Made by a program: the position numbers and the translations under genes | Assembly: GCF_003596405.1 (NCBI RefSeq) | Contig: NZ_QYUR01000002.1 | Coordinates: 2,434,501-2,498,500, forward strand | Reading direction: 5' to 3' | DNA: 64,000 nt | From: Pseudomonas cavernicola | Lineage (GTDB): Bacteria; Pseudomonadota; Gammaproteobacteria; Pseudomonadales; Pseudomonadaceae | The notes under the pieces: model-generated | The model's input: only the letters and a program-made list of their open reading frames with translations | The model's database searches: none | Told to the model about the DNA's origin: nothing | Shown: positions 8,121-17,026 of the stretch, in pieces | How the letters are laid out: every line of letters starts with the position of its first letter | Numbering within the stretch: the stretch's first letter is position 1

Positions 8121-8540
8121 ATGCGCCAAGGTCCGCTGTCTCTGCTGTGCGCTGTGTTGCTGATGACTGCCCAACTGCATGCCGAAGAAATATCGACTGC
8201 GCCCGACAGCAATCAACCGTTGGTCGCTGCCACTGCGGCGGAAACACAAATTGACGCTCTGGAACAACGCCTGGCTGTAAGTGAACAGCAGCGCGCCGAA
8301 CTGGCCGCTCAATTGCAAAGCACCAGCAGCGAACGCGAGAACGCCCACCTGACGCGGCTGCGCCAGGACAACCAGCGGCTCAAGCTGCAGCTCAAGGAAG
8401 CCCAAGCCGAACAGCCGGCACGTCTGCTGAGCGAGCAACAGCTGTGGTTTGCGATTGGCGCGGGGGTGGCACTCGTCGCCATGCTCTGCGGCGCCATGCT
8501 GCGTGGCCGCCGCAGAATCCGACGCGAATGGATCAACTAA
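8121..8540 (+). CDS. Exported coiled-coil protein with C-terminal membrane anchor
   Basis: 139 residues. An N-terminal signal peptide (about residues 1-21, ending LHAEE) is followed by a long Gln/Glu/Leu-rich coiled coil (about 40-100, IDALEQRLAVSEQQRAELAAQLQ). One transmembrane helix (WFAIGAGVALVAMLCGAML) and a basic RGRRRIRREW tail finish the protein. It resembles the C-terminal half of YgiM-type SH3 membrane proteins but has no SH3 domain. Databases often mislabel such proteins translation initiation factor 2; nothing supports that. Its 3' end overlaps cpxR by 13 bases, which suggests co-expression with the envelope-stress system. Confidence 0.7.
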   Translation: MRQGPLSLLCAVLLMTAQLHAEEISTAPDSNQPLVAATAAETQIDALEQRLAVSEQQRAELAAQLQSTSSERENAHLTRLRQDNQRLKLQLKEAQAEQPARLLSEQQLWFAIGAGVALVAMLCGAMLRGRRRIRREWIN

Positions 8541-9226
8541 ACGCCGCCATGCCCGCCTTACTGCTGATCGACGATGACCGAGAACTGTGTGAGCTGCTCG
8601 CCAGTTGGCTGAGCCAGGAAGGCTTTCAGGTCAGTGCCTGTCATGACGGCCATAGCGCCCGTGCGGCGCTGGCCGCACAGGCGCCCGCTGCCGTTGTGCT
8701 GGATGTCATGCTGCCCGACGGCAGCGGCCTGGAGCTGCTCAAGCAGCTACGCAGCGACCACCCCGAACTGCCGGTACTGATGCTCTCGGCCCGTGGCGAA
8801 CCGTTGGATCGCATCCTCGGCCTGGAACTCGGCGCCGACGACTACCTGGCCAAACCTTGCGATCCTCGTGAACTGACGGCCCGTCTACGCGCCGTACTGC
8901 GCCGTAGCCTGCCCGTGGCCGTCTCCAGCCAGTTGGAACTGGGTGACTTGTGCTTCAGTCCGGCTCGCGGCGTGGTCAATATCGGCGGCCATGAGGTCAT
9001 CCTCACCATCTCCGAAAGCCGCCTGCTCGAAGCCCTGCTGCGTCAACCCGGCGAGCCGGTGGATAAGCAAGAATTGGCGCAACTGGCCCTCGGTCGTAAG
9101 TTGACCCTGTACGACCGCAGCCTGGACATGCACGTCAGCAACCTGCGGAAAAAAATCGGCCCACATCCCGATGGCCGACCGCGCATCCTCGCGCTGCGTA
9201 GCCGCGGTTACTACTACAGCGCCTAA
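8528..9226 (+). CDS. cpxR: OmpR-family response regulator, CpxR-like
   Basis: 232 residues. Receiver domain with acidic pocket LLIDDD, phospho-acceptor Asp in VVLDVMLPDGSG, and Lys in DYLAKPCDPRE; C-terminal winged helix (YDRSLDMHVSNLRKKIG ... RILALRSRGYYY). The Spy/CpxP-like gene and a CpxA-like kinase follow directly, the order of PAO1 PA3204-PA3206. The ATG at 8528 overlaps the previous gene; the ATG at 8549 is a possible alternative. It probably controls the CpxR-type box upstream of cpxP. Confidence 0.85.
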   Translation: MDQLNAAMPALLLIDDDRELCELLASWLSQEGFQVSACHDGHSARAALAAQAPAAVVLDVMLPDGSGLELLKQLRSDHPELPVLMLSARGEPLDRILGLELGADDYLAKPCDPRELTARLRAVLRRSLPVAVSSQLELGDLCFSPARGVVNIGGHEVILTISESRLLEALLRQPGEPVDKQELAQLALGRKLTLYDRSLDMHVSNLRKKIGPHPDGRPRILALRSRGYYYSA

Positions 9227-9245
9227 GCCCGACAGATCCCTAGCC

Positions 9246-9261
9246 TTTACCTAAGCTTTAC
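9246..9261 (-). promoter_or_regulatory. Candidate CpxR box
   Basis: On the minus strand this reads GTAAA-GCTTAG-GTAAA, an exact direct repeat GTAAA-N6-GTAAA. The known CpxR site is GTAAA-N4-8-GTAAA. It lies in the gap between cpxR and cpxP, 84 bases before the cpxP start. TTGACC at 9278-9283 could be a -35 element, but I see no convincing -10. Confidence 0.65.
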
Positions 9262-9344
9262 CCTTGCCTGACCGCCCTTGACCTTGCCTTGCCTAGACTG
9301 GGCACATCCGGCAACTGGCCGGAATCGAGACAAGGAGACACCTC

Positions 9345-9755
9345 ATGCGCAAGACCCTCATCGCCGTCCTGTTCGCCGCAGCCCTGCCGACGTTCGCCAT
9401 GGCCATGCCCGAAGGCGCCCCGCGCCACGATGGTGAGCACGGCTCGCACTTGTTCAAAGAGCTGGATCTGAGCAAGGAGCAACGCCAAGCCATCCGCAAG
9501 CTGATGGGCGAGCAAATGCACAGCCGCCACGAGATCACCAAACGCTACCTGGACAAGCTGCCCGCCGCTGAACAGAAAGCCATGCAGGACGAACTCAAGG
9601 CCAAACAAGACAAGACCCAGAGCGAGATCCGCGCCCTGCTCAAGCCTGAACAACAGAAACAGTTCGACGAACTACAGAAGAAGCTGCAAGAGCGCCGCGC
9701 TGAACGCGCTGAGTTCGAGGCCTGGAAAGCCCAGAAAGAGCAAAAAGCCCAGTAA
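9345..9755 (+). CDS. cpxP: Spy/CpxP-family periplasmic chaperone-like protein
   Basis: 136 residues: a signal peptide (cleavage near TFAMAMP, about residue 22) followed by an all-helical, highly charged body. Two LTxxQ-like motifs are present, DLSKEQRQAIRKL and LLKPEQQKQFDEL, as in Spy and CpxP, which bind unfolded periplasmic proteins and damp CpxA signalling. The C-terminus is Lys/Glu/Arg-rich. It lies between cpxR and cpxA and has its own candidate CpxR box, so feedback control is likely. Confidence 0.85.
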   Translation: MRKTLIAVLFAAALPTFAMAMPEGAPRHDGEHGSHLFKELDLSKEQRQAIRKLMGEQMHSRHEITKRYLDKLPAAEQKAMQDELKAKQDKTQSEIRALLKPEQQKQFDELQKKLQERRAERAEFEAWKAQKEQKAQ

Positions 9756-9787
9756 GCTTGCCGCGGCGTAAAAGCCGAAGGCTACCC

Positions 9788-9820
9788 GCCCATCCAACAC
9801 TCCGCTGCTGGATGGGCTTT
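9788..9820 (+). terminator. Hairpin between cpxP and cpxA (weak terminator or attenuator)
   Basis: GCCCATCCA ... TGGATGGGC, perfect 9-bp arms with a 12-nt loop, followed by TTTGTT. The hairpin ends about 20 bases before the cpxA start. It may partly terminate the abundant cpxP message so that cpxA is expressed at a lower level. Confidence 0.55.
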
Positions 9821-9839
9821 GTTCGTTGAAGGAGTTTCC

Positions 9840-11174
9840 GTGCGTTCACTGTTTTGGCGCATCTTCGCCAGCTTCTGGCTGGCCATCGCCCTGGTCGCCG
9901 GGTTGTCCATGCTGCTTGGCCACGCGCTGAATCAGGACGCCTGGATTCTCAGCCGCCACCCAGGCCTACAGGGTTTGGCAGAGCGCTGGACGCAGATCTA
10001 TGAGGCAGAAGGCGAACAGGCCGCGCAGAACTATCTGGAGCAGCGCAAGCGCAGTTACCACATCGACATCCAAGTCCTCGACGATAATGGCGACGCACTG
10101 GTCAGGGGCACCTTCCCACCACGTGCGGCGGCCTTCGAGGCGCGTCGGCACAATGACCAGCGGCGCTTGCCCTGGCGCCGCCTGACCAGCGAATACACCA
10201 GCCCAACGAGCGGCGAGACCTACCTGCTGATCTACCGCATTCCCCACCCGGAGCTGGATGCCTGGCACCGCGGCAGCCTGCTCTGGCCGCTGAGTGCGCT
10301 GGGCATCGCACTGGTGGTGCTAAGCCTGTTCAGCCTGTTGCTGACACTCTCCATCACCCGTCCGCTGAGCCGCCTGCGCGGCGCCGTGCATGACCTCGGG
10401 CAGACCACCTATCAACAGCACAGCCTGGCGCGCCTAGCCAACCGACGCGATGAATTTGGCGTACTGGCCAGCGACTTCAACCGCATGGGCGCACGCCTGC
10501 AAGGCCTGATCAGCAGCCAGCGCCAGCTATTGCGCGATGTTTCCCACGAACTGCGCTCACCGCTGGCGCGCTTGCGCATCGCCCTGGCCCTAGCCGAACG
10601 CGCCGGCCCGACCGAACGCGGACAACTGTGGCCACGCCTGTCCCGCGAATGCGACCGCCTGGAAGCTTTGATCAGTGAGATTCTCGCCCTCGCCCGCCTG
10701 GATGCCGAGCCTGGCGCCGCACAGCCGATCGACCTGCCGGCGCTGCTCGAGAGTCGGCGGCAAGAGGCACAACTGAGCGCCCCAGAGCAGGAGATTCACA
10801 TCGAAATAGAACCGGGGCTGAGCCTGCAAGGCTGGCCGGACATGCTCGAGCGCGCACTGGACAATCTGCTGCGCAATGCCTTGCGTTTCAATCCGCCCGG
10901 CCAGCCGATCGAGCTACGGGCGCAGCGTCAGACTGAACGCTTGTTGCTCAGCGTGCGCGATCATGGCACCGGCGTGATGACCGAGCATTTGCCGCGACTC
11001 GGCGAACCATTCTTCCGCGCCCCGGAGCAAAGCGCGGCGGGGCATGGCTTGGGCTTGGCGATTGCCCGCCGCGCAGCCGAGCGGCACGGCGGTAGGCTGA
11101 GCCTGGCGAACCATCCGGACGGTGGCTTCGTGGCCGCGCTGGAACTACCGCTGACGGTGAGCGCAGCCAGCTAG
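9840..11174 (+). CDS. cpxA: Sensor histidine kinase, CpxA-like
   Basis: 444 residues. Two transmembrane helices (about 5-28 and 145-170) enclose a periplasmic domain of roughly 115 residues. A HAMP linker (TRPLSRLRGAVHDLGQ) follows, then the dimerisation helix with phospho-acceptor His in DVSHELRSPLARLRIAL. ATP-binding boxes are N (LDNLLRNALRFNPPG), G1 (VRDHGTGVM) and G2 (GHGLGLAIARRAAERHGG). The start is the GTG at 9840 with GAAGGAG 5 nt away. It pairs with the response regulator 0.6 kb upstream. Confidence 0.87.
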   Translation: MRSLFWRIFASFWLAIALVAGLSMLLGHALNQDAWILSRHPGLQGLAERWTQIYEAEGEQAAQNYLEQRKRSYHIDIQVLDDNGDALVRGTFPPRAAAFEARRHNDQRRLPWRRLTSEYTSPTSGETYLLIYRIPHPELDAWHRGSLLWPLSALGIALVVLSLFSLLLTLSITRPLSRLRGAVHDLGQTTYQQHSLARLANRRDEFGVLASDFNRMGARLQGLISSQRQLLRDVSHELRSPLARLRIALALAERAGPTERGQLWPRLSRECDRLEALISEILALARLDAEPGAAQPIDLPALLESRRQEAQLSAPEQEIHIEIEPGLSLQGWPDMLERALDNLLRNALRFNPPGQPIELRAQRQTERLLLSVRDHGTGVMTEHLPRLGEPFFRAPEQSAAGHGLGLAIARRAAERHGGRLSLANHPDGGFVAALELPLTVSAAS

Positions 11175-11176
11175 CA

Positions 11177-11283
11177 GGTAGGGTGGATTAGCCGCGCAGC
11201 GGCGTAACCCACCGAATCGGGCAGCTAGTGGCCAGCGGGTTCGCCGCAGACGGTGGAAGCCCCTCTGGGGATTCCACCCTACC
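11177..11283. repeat. Intergenic palindromic repeat between convergent genes
   Basis: Two hairpins. The first, GTAGGGTGGATTA ... GTAACCCACC, is of the GTAGGGTGGA repeat type common in Pseudomonas. The second, GGTGGAAGCCCC-TCT-GGGGATTCCACC, is near 11256-11281. They fill the gap between cpxA and the nitroreductase and may stop transcription from both sides, although no U-tract is present. Confidence 0.6.
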
Positions 11284-11285
11284 AA

Positions 11286-11846
11286 TCAAGCCGGCCAGGC
11301 GCTGACGAAGTCGCTGACCGCCAGTTCTTGCGGGGTACGCAACTCACGTTCCGGCGTCCCCAGATAAAGAAAGCCGATGATCTTCTCAGCCCCGCTCAAG
11401 CCCAGGCCCTGGGCCACCCTGGCGTTGTAGGCCAACTCGCCGGTACGCCAGACCGCACCAATCCCTTGAGCGTGAGCGGCCAGCAGAATGCCGTGCGCCG
11501 CACAGCCAGCCGCCAGCAGTTGCTCCTGCTGCGGGATTTTGAAGTGATCTTGCAAACGGGCGATCACCACGATCAGTAGCGGTGCGCGCAGCGGCATCGC
11601 CCGGGCCTTGCTCAACGCCTCTTGCGTGACTGGCGCCGAGTCCGCGGTCAGCGCCGCGGCAAACAGTTCACCGAGTTGCTCGCGCGCAGCCCCCTCCACC
11701 GTGAGAAAACGCCAGGGCCGCAGTTGGCCATGATCCGGCGCCCGCAAAGCCGCGCGAAACAACACCTCGCGTTGCGCAGCATCAGGGGCTGGTTCGCGCA
11801 AGCGCGGCGCGGAAACACGGTTAAGCAGAGCGTCGAGAGCCTCCAT
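11286..11846 (-). CDS. Nitroreductase family protein (YdjA-like)
   Basis: 186-residue FMN-dependent reductase fold. Features are RAALRAPDHGQLRPWRFLTV (FMN-binding N-terminal segment), KARAMPLRAPLLIVVIARL, and GAVWRTGELAYNARVAQGLGL with GFLYLGTPE near the end. It matches the short YdjA-type NAD(P)H nitroreductases. The physiological substrate is unknown. The ATG at 11846 has GGAGGTGG upstream; a longer frame extends to 12095 but has no ribosome site and runs into the trkH promoter. Confidence 0.88.
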   Translation of the reverse strand: MEALDALLNRVSAPRLREPAPDAAQREVLFRAALRAPDHGQLRPWRFLTVEGAAREQLGELFAAALTADSAPVTQEALSKARAMPLRAPLLIVVIARLQDHFKIPQQEQLLAAGCAAHGILLAAHAQGIGAVWRTGELAYNARVAQGLGLSGAEKIIGFLYLGTPERELRTPQELAVSDFVSAWPA

Positions 11847-12095
11847 CGGCCACCTCCAGAAGAAAGACAGCCGGCATTCTAGCCGATCCAGCCACTGCGC
11901 CCGCGCCCGAACTAAAGCCTCGCGCAGTACGCTGCAGTTGATTGCGCTAAACGTCGTAACACTCAAGCATCGGCTACGCTGCGCAAGCCAAGGACAGCCG
12001 AAGGCAGAAAGCGCGAACCAGTGTGCCCAAAAGGCTGATTTACAGGCCCGGCGGCGCGCGTAGAATGGCGCCACGCCTTCTCTGAGCCCGACCAC

Positions 12096-13550
12096 ATGGC
12101 CCTGCCGACCCTGCGCATCATTGGTTTTATCCTCGGCATCTTCCTTATCACCCTCGCCGTCAGCATGGTCATCCCGATGCTGACGTTGCTGCTCTTCGAG
12201 CGCACCGACGATCTCAACGCCTTTCTCTGGTCGAGCCTGATCACCATACTCGCCGGCCTCGCGCTACTTGCCCCCGGACGTCCGGAGCATGCGCAGCTAC
12301 GGCCACGCGACATGTATTTTCTCACCACCGCCAGTTGGGTCGTGGTGTGCTGCTTCGCGGCGCTGCCGATGGTGATCATTCAGAACATCAGCTACACCGA
12401 CGCCTTTTTCGAAACCATGTCCGGCATTACCACCACCGGCTCGACCGTGATCACCGGGCTGGACAGTGCCTCGCCGGGCCTGCTGATCTGGCGCTCGATG
12501 CTGCATTGGCTGGGCGGCATCGGTTTTATCGGCATGGCGGTGGCGATTCTGCCGCTGCTGCGGGTCGGCGGCATGCGCCTGTTCCAGACTGAATCCTCGG
12601 ACTGGGGCGAGAAAGTCATGCCGCGTTCGCACATGGCCGCCAAGTACATTCTGCTGGTCTACGTAGGCATTACCGCGCTGGGCACCTTGTGCTTCTGGCT
12701 GGCCGGAATGAACGGTTTCGAGGCCATCAATCATTCGATGTCGATGATCTCCACTGGCGGTTTCTCCACCTCCGACTCATCCCTGGCCCATTGGTCACAA
12801 CCGGCGGTGCACTGGGTCGCAGTGCTGTTCATGATGCTCGGCAGCCTGCCCTTTACCCTCTACATTGCGACCCTGCGCGGTAATCGCCAAGCCCTGTTCA
12901 AGGATCACCAGGTGCGCGGCTTCGTCGGTTTCCTGGTCCTCACCTGGCTGGTGTTCGGCACCTGGCTGTGGCTCAACTCCGACTACAGCTGGCTGGACGC
13001 CTTCCGTATCGTCGCGGTGAACGTCACCTCGGTCGTCACCACCACCGGCGTGGCGCTCGGCGACTACACCCTGTGGGGCAGCTTCTCGGTGCTGCTGTTC
13101 TTCTATCTGACCTTCATCGGCGGCTGCTCCGGCTCCACCGCCGGTGGCCTGAAGATCTTCCGCTTTCAGGTTGCCTATGTGCTGCTCAGGGCCAACCTGC
13201 AGCAGCTGGTACATCCGCGCGCGGTGATCAAACAGCAGTACAACAACCACAACCTCGATGAAGATATCGTTCGCTCGCTGATTACCTTCTCGTTCTTCTT
13301 CACCATCACCATCGGCGTGATCGCCCTCGGTCTGGCGCTGATTGGTCTGGACTGGATCACCGCGATAACGGGCGCCGCCACTGCCGTGTGCAACGTCGGC
13401 CCAGGCCTTGGCCCGATCATTGGCCCAGTGGGCAACTTCTCCAGCCTGCCGGATTCGGCCAAGTGGCTGCTGACGCTCGGCATGTTGCTCGGACGCCTGG
13501 AGATTCTCACCGTATTAGTGCTGTTCACCCGCGCGTTCTGGAAACACTGA
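12096..13550 (+). CDS. trkH: Trk-type potassium uptake membrane protein, copy 1
   Basis: 484-residue TrkH/TrkG channel subunit. It has the four-repeat pore: selectivity-loop segments TTTGSTVI, STGGFSTSD, VTTTGVALGDY and NVGPGLGPI each keep the central glycine. Other landmarks are HWLGGIGFIGMAVAILPLL and FIGGCSGSTAGGLKIFR. TrkH needs the cytoplasmic NAD-binding TrkA ring, which is not in this window. A second, closely related copy begins 127 bases downstream. Confidence 0.93.
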   Translation: MALPTLRIIGFILGIFLITLAVSMVIPMLTLLLFERTDDLNAFLWSSLITILAGLALLAPGRPEHAQLRPRDMYFLTTASWVVVCCFAALPMVIIQNISYTDAFFETMSGITTTGSTVITGLDSASPGLLIWRSMLHWLGGIGFIGMAVAILPLLRVGGMRLFQTESSDWGEKVMPRSHMAAKYILLVYVGITALGTLCFWLAGMNGFEAINHSMSMISTGGFSTSDSSLAHWSQPAVHWVAVLFMMLGSLPFTLYIATLRGNRQALFKDHQVRGFVGFLVLTWLVFGTWLWLNSDYSWLDAFRIVAVNVTSVVTTTGVALGDYTLWGSFSVLLFFYLTFIGGCSGSTAGGLKIFRFQVAYVLLRANLQQLVHPRAVIKQQYNNHNLDEDIVRSLITFSFFFTITIGVIALGLALIGLDWITAITGAATAVCNVGPGLGPIIGPVGNFSSLPDSAKWLLTLGMLLGRLEILTVLVLFTRAFWKH

Positions 13551-13677
13551 GGCCCAACAGCGCGCTTGCGGAGCCAACGGCGTTGCGAGCAAAGCCTTGG
13601 CGCAGCCGCAGACAAGGCCGATTCATCGCGCTATAAGCCGCTAGAATTGCGCCCTTTCATCTTCTGAGCCTGTCTGC

Positions 13678-15132
13678 ATGGCCTCGCCGACTCTGCGCAT
13701 CATCGGTTTCATCATCGGTATTTTCCTGATTACCCTGGCCATCAGCATGGTCATCCCAATGCTGACCCTGCTGATTTTCGAGCGCGCCGCCGAGCTCAAC
13801 ACGTTCCTCTGGTCGAGCCTGATCACCTTTGTCGCCGGCCTGATCCTGGTGCTGCCCGGTAAGCCGGAGCATGTGCAGTTGCGTCCGCGTGACATGTACA
13901 TGCTCACCGTCAGCAGCTGGGTCGCGGTGTGCATTTTCGCCGCCTTACCGTTTTTGCTGACCCAGCGCATCAGTTACACCGACTCGTTCTTCGAGAGCAT
14001 GTCCGGCATCACCGCCACCGGAGCCACGGTACTCAGCGGGCTGGACAGCATGTCGCCAGGCATCCTGATCTGGCGCTCGCTGCTGCACTGGCTGGGCGGT
14101 ATCGGTTTTATCGGCATGGCGGTGGCGATCCTGCCGCTGCTGCGCATCGGTGGCATGCGCCTGTTCCAGACCGAGTCGTCGGACCGCTCGGAAAAGGTCA
14201 TGCCGCGCTCGCACATGGTCGCCAAGTTCATCGTGCTGACCTATGTTGGCATCACCCTGTTCGGCACCCTGGCGTTTTGGCTGGCCGGCATGGGCCCGTT
14301 CGATGCAATCAACCACGCCATGTCGGCCATCTCCACCGGCGGCTTCTCCACTTCCGACCAATCGCTGGCCAAGTGGTCGCAACCGGCGGTGCACTGGGTC
14401 GCAGTGGTGGTGATGATCCTCGGCAGCTTGCCCTTCGCATTGTATGTGGCAACGTTACGCGGCAACCGTTGGACGCTGTTCAAGGACGAGCAGGTACGCG
14501 GCTTTCTTGGTCTGCTACTGGTCACCTGGCTGGTTATGGGCGCTTGGTACTGGCTGACCACCGACCTGCACTGGCTGGACGCGCTACGGCATGTGGCGGT
14601 CAACGTCACCTCGGTGATGACCACCACCGGCTTCGCCCTGGGTGACTACAGCCTCTGGGGCGATTTCTCGCTGATGATCTTTTTCTACCTCGGTTTCATC
14701 GGCGGCTGCTCGGGCTCGACCGCCGGCGGGATCAAGATTTTCCGCTTTCAGGTCGCTTACATCCTGCTCCGGGCCAACCTGCATCAGCTGATTCACCCGC
14801 GCGCGGTGATCAAACAGAAATACAACGGCCATCGTCTGGACGAAGACGTGGTCCGCTCGATTCTGACCTTCTCGTTCTTCTTCACCATCACCATCTGTGT
14901 GATCGCCCTCGGCCTGTCGCTGCTCGGTCTGGATTGGATGACCGCGCTGACCGGCGCGGCCAGCTCGGTAGCCGGCGTCGGCCCCGGTTTAGGTGAAGTG
15001 ATCGGCCCATCGGGCAACTTCGCCGGGCTGCCGGATGCGGCCAAGTGGTTGTTGGCGCTGGGCATGCTGTTGGGACGGCTGGAAATTCTCACCGTGCTGG
15101 TGTTGTGTGTCCCAGCGTTCTGGCGGCACTGA
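13678..15132 (+). CDS. trkH: Trk-type potassium uptake membrane protein, copy 2 (tandem paralogue)
   Basis: 484 residues, the same length as the preceding trkH and collinear with it without gaps, with long identical runs. Pore loops are ATGATVLSG, STGGFSTSD, MTTTGFALGDY and VAGVGPGLGEV. It differs from copy 1 in filter 1 (ATGA for TTGS), loop 3 (F for V after the glycine) and loop 4, which might alter ion preference or gating. The two copies are a tandem duplication that has diverged. Confidence 0.92.
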   Translation: MASPTLRIIGFIIGIFLITLAISMVIPMLTLLIFERAAELNTFLWSSLITFVAGLILVLPGKPEHVQLRPRDMYMLTVSSWVAVCIFAALPFLLTQRISYTDSFFESMSGITATGATVLSGLDSMSPGILIWRSLLHWLGGIGFIGMAVAILPLLRIGGMRLFQTESSDRSEKVMPRSHMVAKFIVLTYVGITLFGTLAFWLAGMGPFDAINHAMSAISTGGFSTSDQSLAKWSQPAVHWVAVVVMILGSLPFALYVATLRGNRWTLFKDEQVRGFLGLLLVTWLVMGAWYWLTTDLHWLDALRHVAVNVTSVMTTTGFALGDYSLWGDFSLMIFFYLGFIGGCSGSTAGGIKIFRFQVAYILLRANLHQLIHPRAVIKQKYNGHRLDEDVVRSILTFSFFFTITICVIALGLSLLGLDWMTALTGAASSVAGVGPGLGEVIGPSGNFAGLPDAAKWLLALGMLLGRLEILTVLVLCVPAFWRH

Positions 15133-15322
15133 CACCGGTTACCGGTCCTCGCATTAACGAGAGTGCCGAAAGGGCCCTGCACCGCCATACCGCCCGCAGG
15201 CGGGAATCCAGAAAATCTGCCAGATAACGCGGTTTGCCAAGAGAGCCGTGTCCGCCGCCACTGGGCCCCCGCGTTCGCAAACGACGGGGTTTAACCGAAA
15301 ACCCTCGTCAATCCCATCACCG

Positions 15323-16354
15323 TCATTCTCTCAAGGGCGCGAGCCCAGCAGACAGATTCTGCGCGCGGTACTCCCCCGGGGTCGCGTCGAACCAGCGGCG
15401 GAAGGCGCGAAAGAAGTTGCTCGGGTCGGCGAAGCCCAGCAAATAGGCGGTTTCCAGCAGTGTCAGATTAGGTTGCGCGAGATACTGCACGGCCAACTCG
15501 CGGCGAGTGTCGTCGAGCAACTGCTGAAAACTGGTGCCCTCCTCCTGTAAACGCCGTTGCAAGGTGCGCTGCGACAGATGCAGCGCCTGCGCCACCGTGT
15601 CGCGCTTGGGTTCGCCCTGGGGCAACAGCCGGCAGAGCACCTGGCGCGCCTGATGGGTCACCCGGCTTTCCGAAAAACGCGCCAGGTACTCACCGGCAAA
15701 GCGGTCGTGCAGCTGGGCCAGCGACGCATTGGCGCTGGGCAAGGGTGTTTCCAGATCAGCGCGCTCGAACAGCACGGCATAATGCGCGGCATTGAACTTG
15801 AGCGGCGCCTGGAACACTTGCTGGTAAGGCTCCAGATCGGCCGGCGGCTCACCCTGAAAACGGATTTCCAGCGGCCGGATCGGCTTGCCGGTCATCCAGC
15901 GGCAAAAGGCCAGGGTGTAGGCCAATGAGGCCTCGGCGCTCTGCCTTGCCGGCGCCAGACGGTCGCCATGAATCGCCAGGACCAGGGCATAGCCTTCCGG
16001 CAACTGACGAAAACTCAGATCAGCCCCTTCGGCGATGATCCGTTGATAACGTACCAGCCGCGCAAAACCTTCCTTCAGTGTCCGGCTGGACATCAGCGCA
16101 TAACCGACCACATGGAAGGACGCCGGGCGCACCACCTTGGCCATGTTCAGGCCAATCGCCGGGTTGCCCGAGAGCTGCACCGCCCGCTGCCACAGCCGCG
16201 TCATACCGTCCTGCGGGAAACGCGCATCCGGGTTATCCAGCGCGGCGTAATCCAGCCCCAGTTCAGGAAACAGCCGACGGCAGTCGACACCGCCCATTTC
16301 CAGCGCCTGCACTATGCCCAGAGCCCAGCTTGAGGAAGTCGTACGTTCGCTCAT
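15323..16354 (-). CDS. AraC-family regulator with Arabinose_bd-type N-terminal domain
   Basis: 343 residues. The N-terminal two-thirds (about 15-210) is of the type shared with OruR/ArgR-like AraC regulators (FHVVGYALMSSRTLKEGFARLVRYQRI). The C-terminal HTH pair includes LSQRTLQRRLQEEGTSFQQLLDDTRRELAVQYL and ETAYLLGFADPSNFFRAFRRWFDATPGEYR. The ligand is unknown. It faces away from the Mpo1-like/HD gene pair across a 243-base gap and could regulate it. The 190 bases between trkH copy 2 and this gene show nothing recognisable. Confidence 0.88.
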   Translation of the reverse strand: MSERTTSSSWALGIVQALEMGGVDCRRLFPELGLDYAALDNPDARFPQDGMTRLWQRAVQLSGNPAIGLNMAKVVRPASFHVVGYALMSSRTLKEGFARLVRYQRIIAEGADLSFRQLPEGYALVLAIHGDRLAPARQSAEASLAYTLAFCRWMTGKPIRPLEIRFQGEPPADLEPYQQVFQAPLKFNAAHYAVLFERADLETPLPSANASLAQLHDRFAGEYLARFSESRVTHQARQVLCRLLPQGEPKRDTVAQALHLSQRTLQRRLQEEGTSFQQLLDDTRRELAVQYLAQPNLTLLETAYLLGFADPSNFFRAFRRWFDATPGEYRAQNLSAGLAPLRE

Positions 16355-16597
16355 GGCGTCTTCTTATTCTATCCACGGTGGCCGCAAGAGCGCGGCCTGG
16401 CGGCACAAGGATACTAAACTGGCACCTAATGTCACTGGCCCGCGAAGACACTCGCCCTACACTTCAAACACCACGAGCACTGGGATGTATCGCCCGCCCG
16501 GTGAGGGGTGAGCACAGTCTGGACTTGTGCCGGGCTCGCAGTGCCCTAGTTTGCCAGGACAACCAACCAGCGCCTTAACAATGACAGGAGGTGTGCC

Positions 16598-16915
16598 GTG
16601 AGCACGCAAACCGCCGAGCGCTACACCCGTTTTGCCGATTTCTACCCGTATTACCTACAGGAACACAGCAACGCAACCTGTCGCCGCCTGCATTATGTCG
16701 GCAGCCTACTGGTGCTGAGCATTCTCGCTTACGCCATCGTCAGCCAGCAGTGGCTCTGGCTGCTGGCTATGCCGCTGGCCGGTTATGGCTTCGCCTGGGT
16801 CGGCCACTTCGTCTTCGAAAAGAACCGCCCTGCCACCTTCAAGTACCCGCTTTACAGCTTTATGGGCGACTGGGTGATGCTCAAGGACGCCTTGACTGGG
16901 CGCATCAAGTTCTAA
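16598..16915 (+). CDS. Mpo1-like (DUF962) membrane protein
   Basis: 105 residues. YPYYLQEHSNATCRRLHYVG near the start, then two or three membrane helices and VGHFVFEKNRPATFKYPLYSFMGDWVML, are the conserved blocks of DUF962. The His residues (H27, H36 and the VGHF histidine) match the proposed iron ligands of yeast Mpo1, an Fe(II)-dependent dioxygenase in fatty-acid alpha-oxidation. Whether bacterial members share that activity is unproven. The GTG at 16598 follows AGGAGG. Confidence 0.85.
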   Translation: MSTQTAERYTRFADFYPYYLQEHSNATCRRLHYVGSLLVLSILAYAIVSQQWLWLLAMPLAGYGFAWVGHFVFEKNRPATFKYPLYSFMGDWVMLKDALTGRIKF

Positions 16916-16944
16916 ACGTGCCAGTACCAGCTCTATGCCAAACC

Positions 16945-16987
16945 GTAGGCTGGGTAGAGTGCCAAACAACGGCTCTACCCAGCCTAC
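16945..16987. repeat. TAGGCTGGGTAGA-type palindromic repeat
   Basis: GTAGGCTGGGTAGAG ... GGCTCTACCCAGCCTAC forms a strong hairpin of about 15 bp between the Mpo1-like and HD genes. Related copies lie near 19196 and 46712. It may also work as a transcription pause or terminator. Confidence 0.65.
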
Positions 16988-17026
16988 ATTGCAAAAGTCC
17001 GACAAAACCCAATTAGAGGACTCCTG

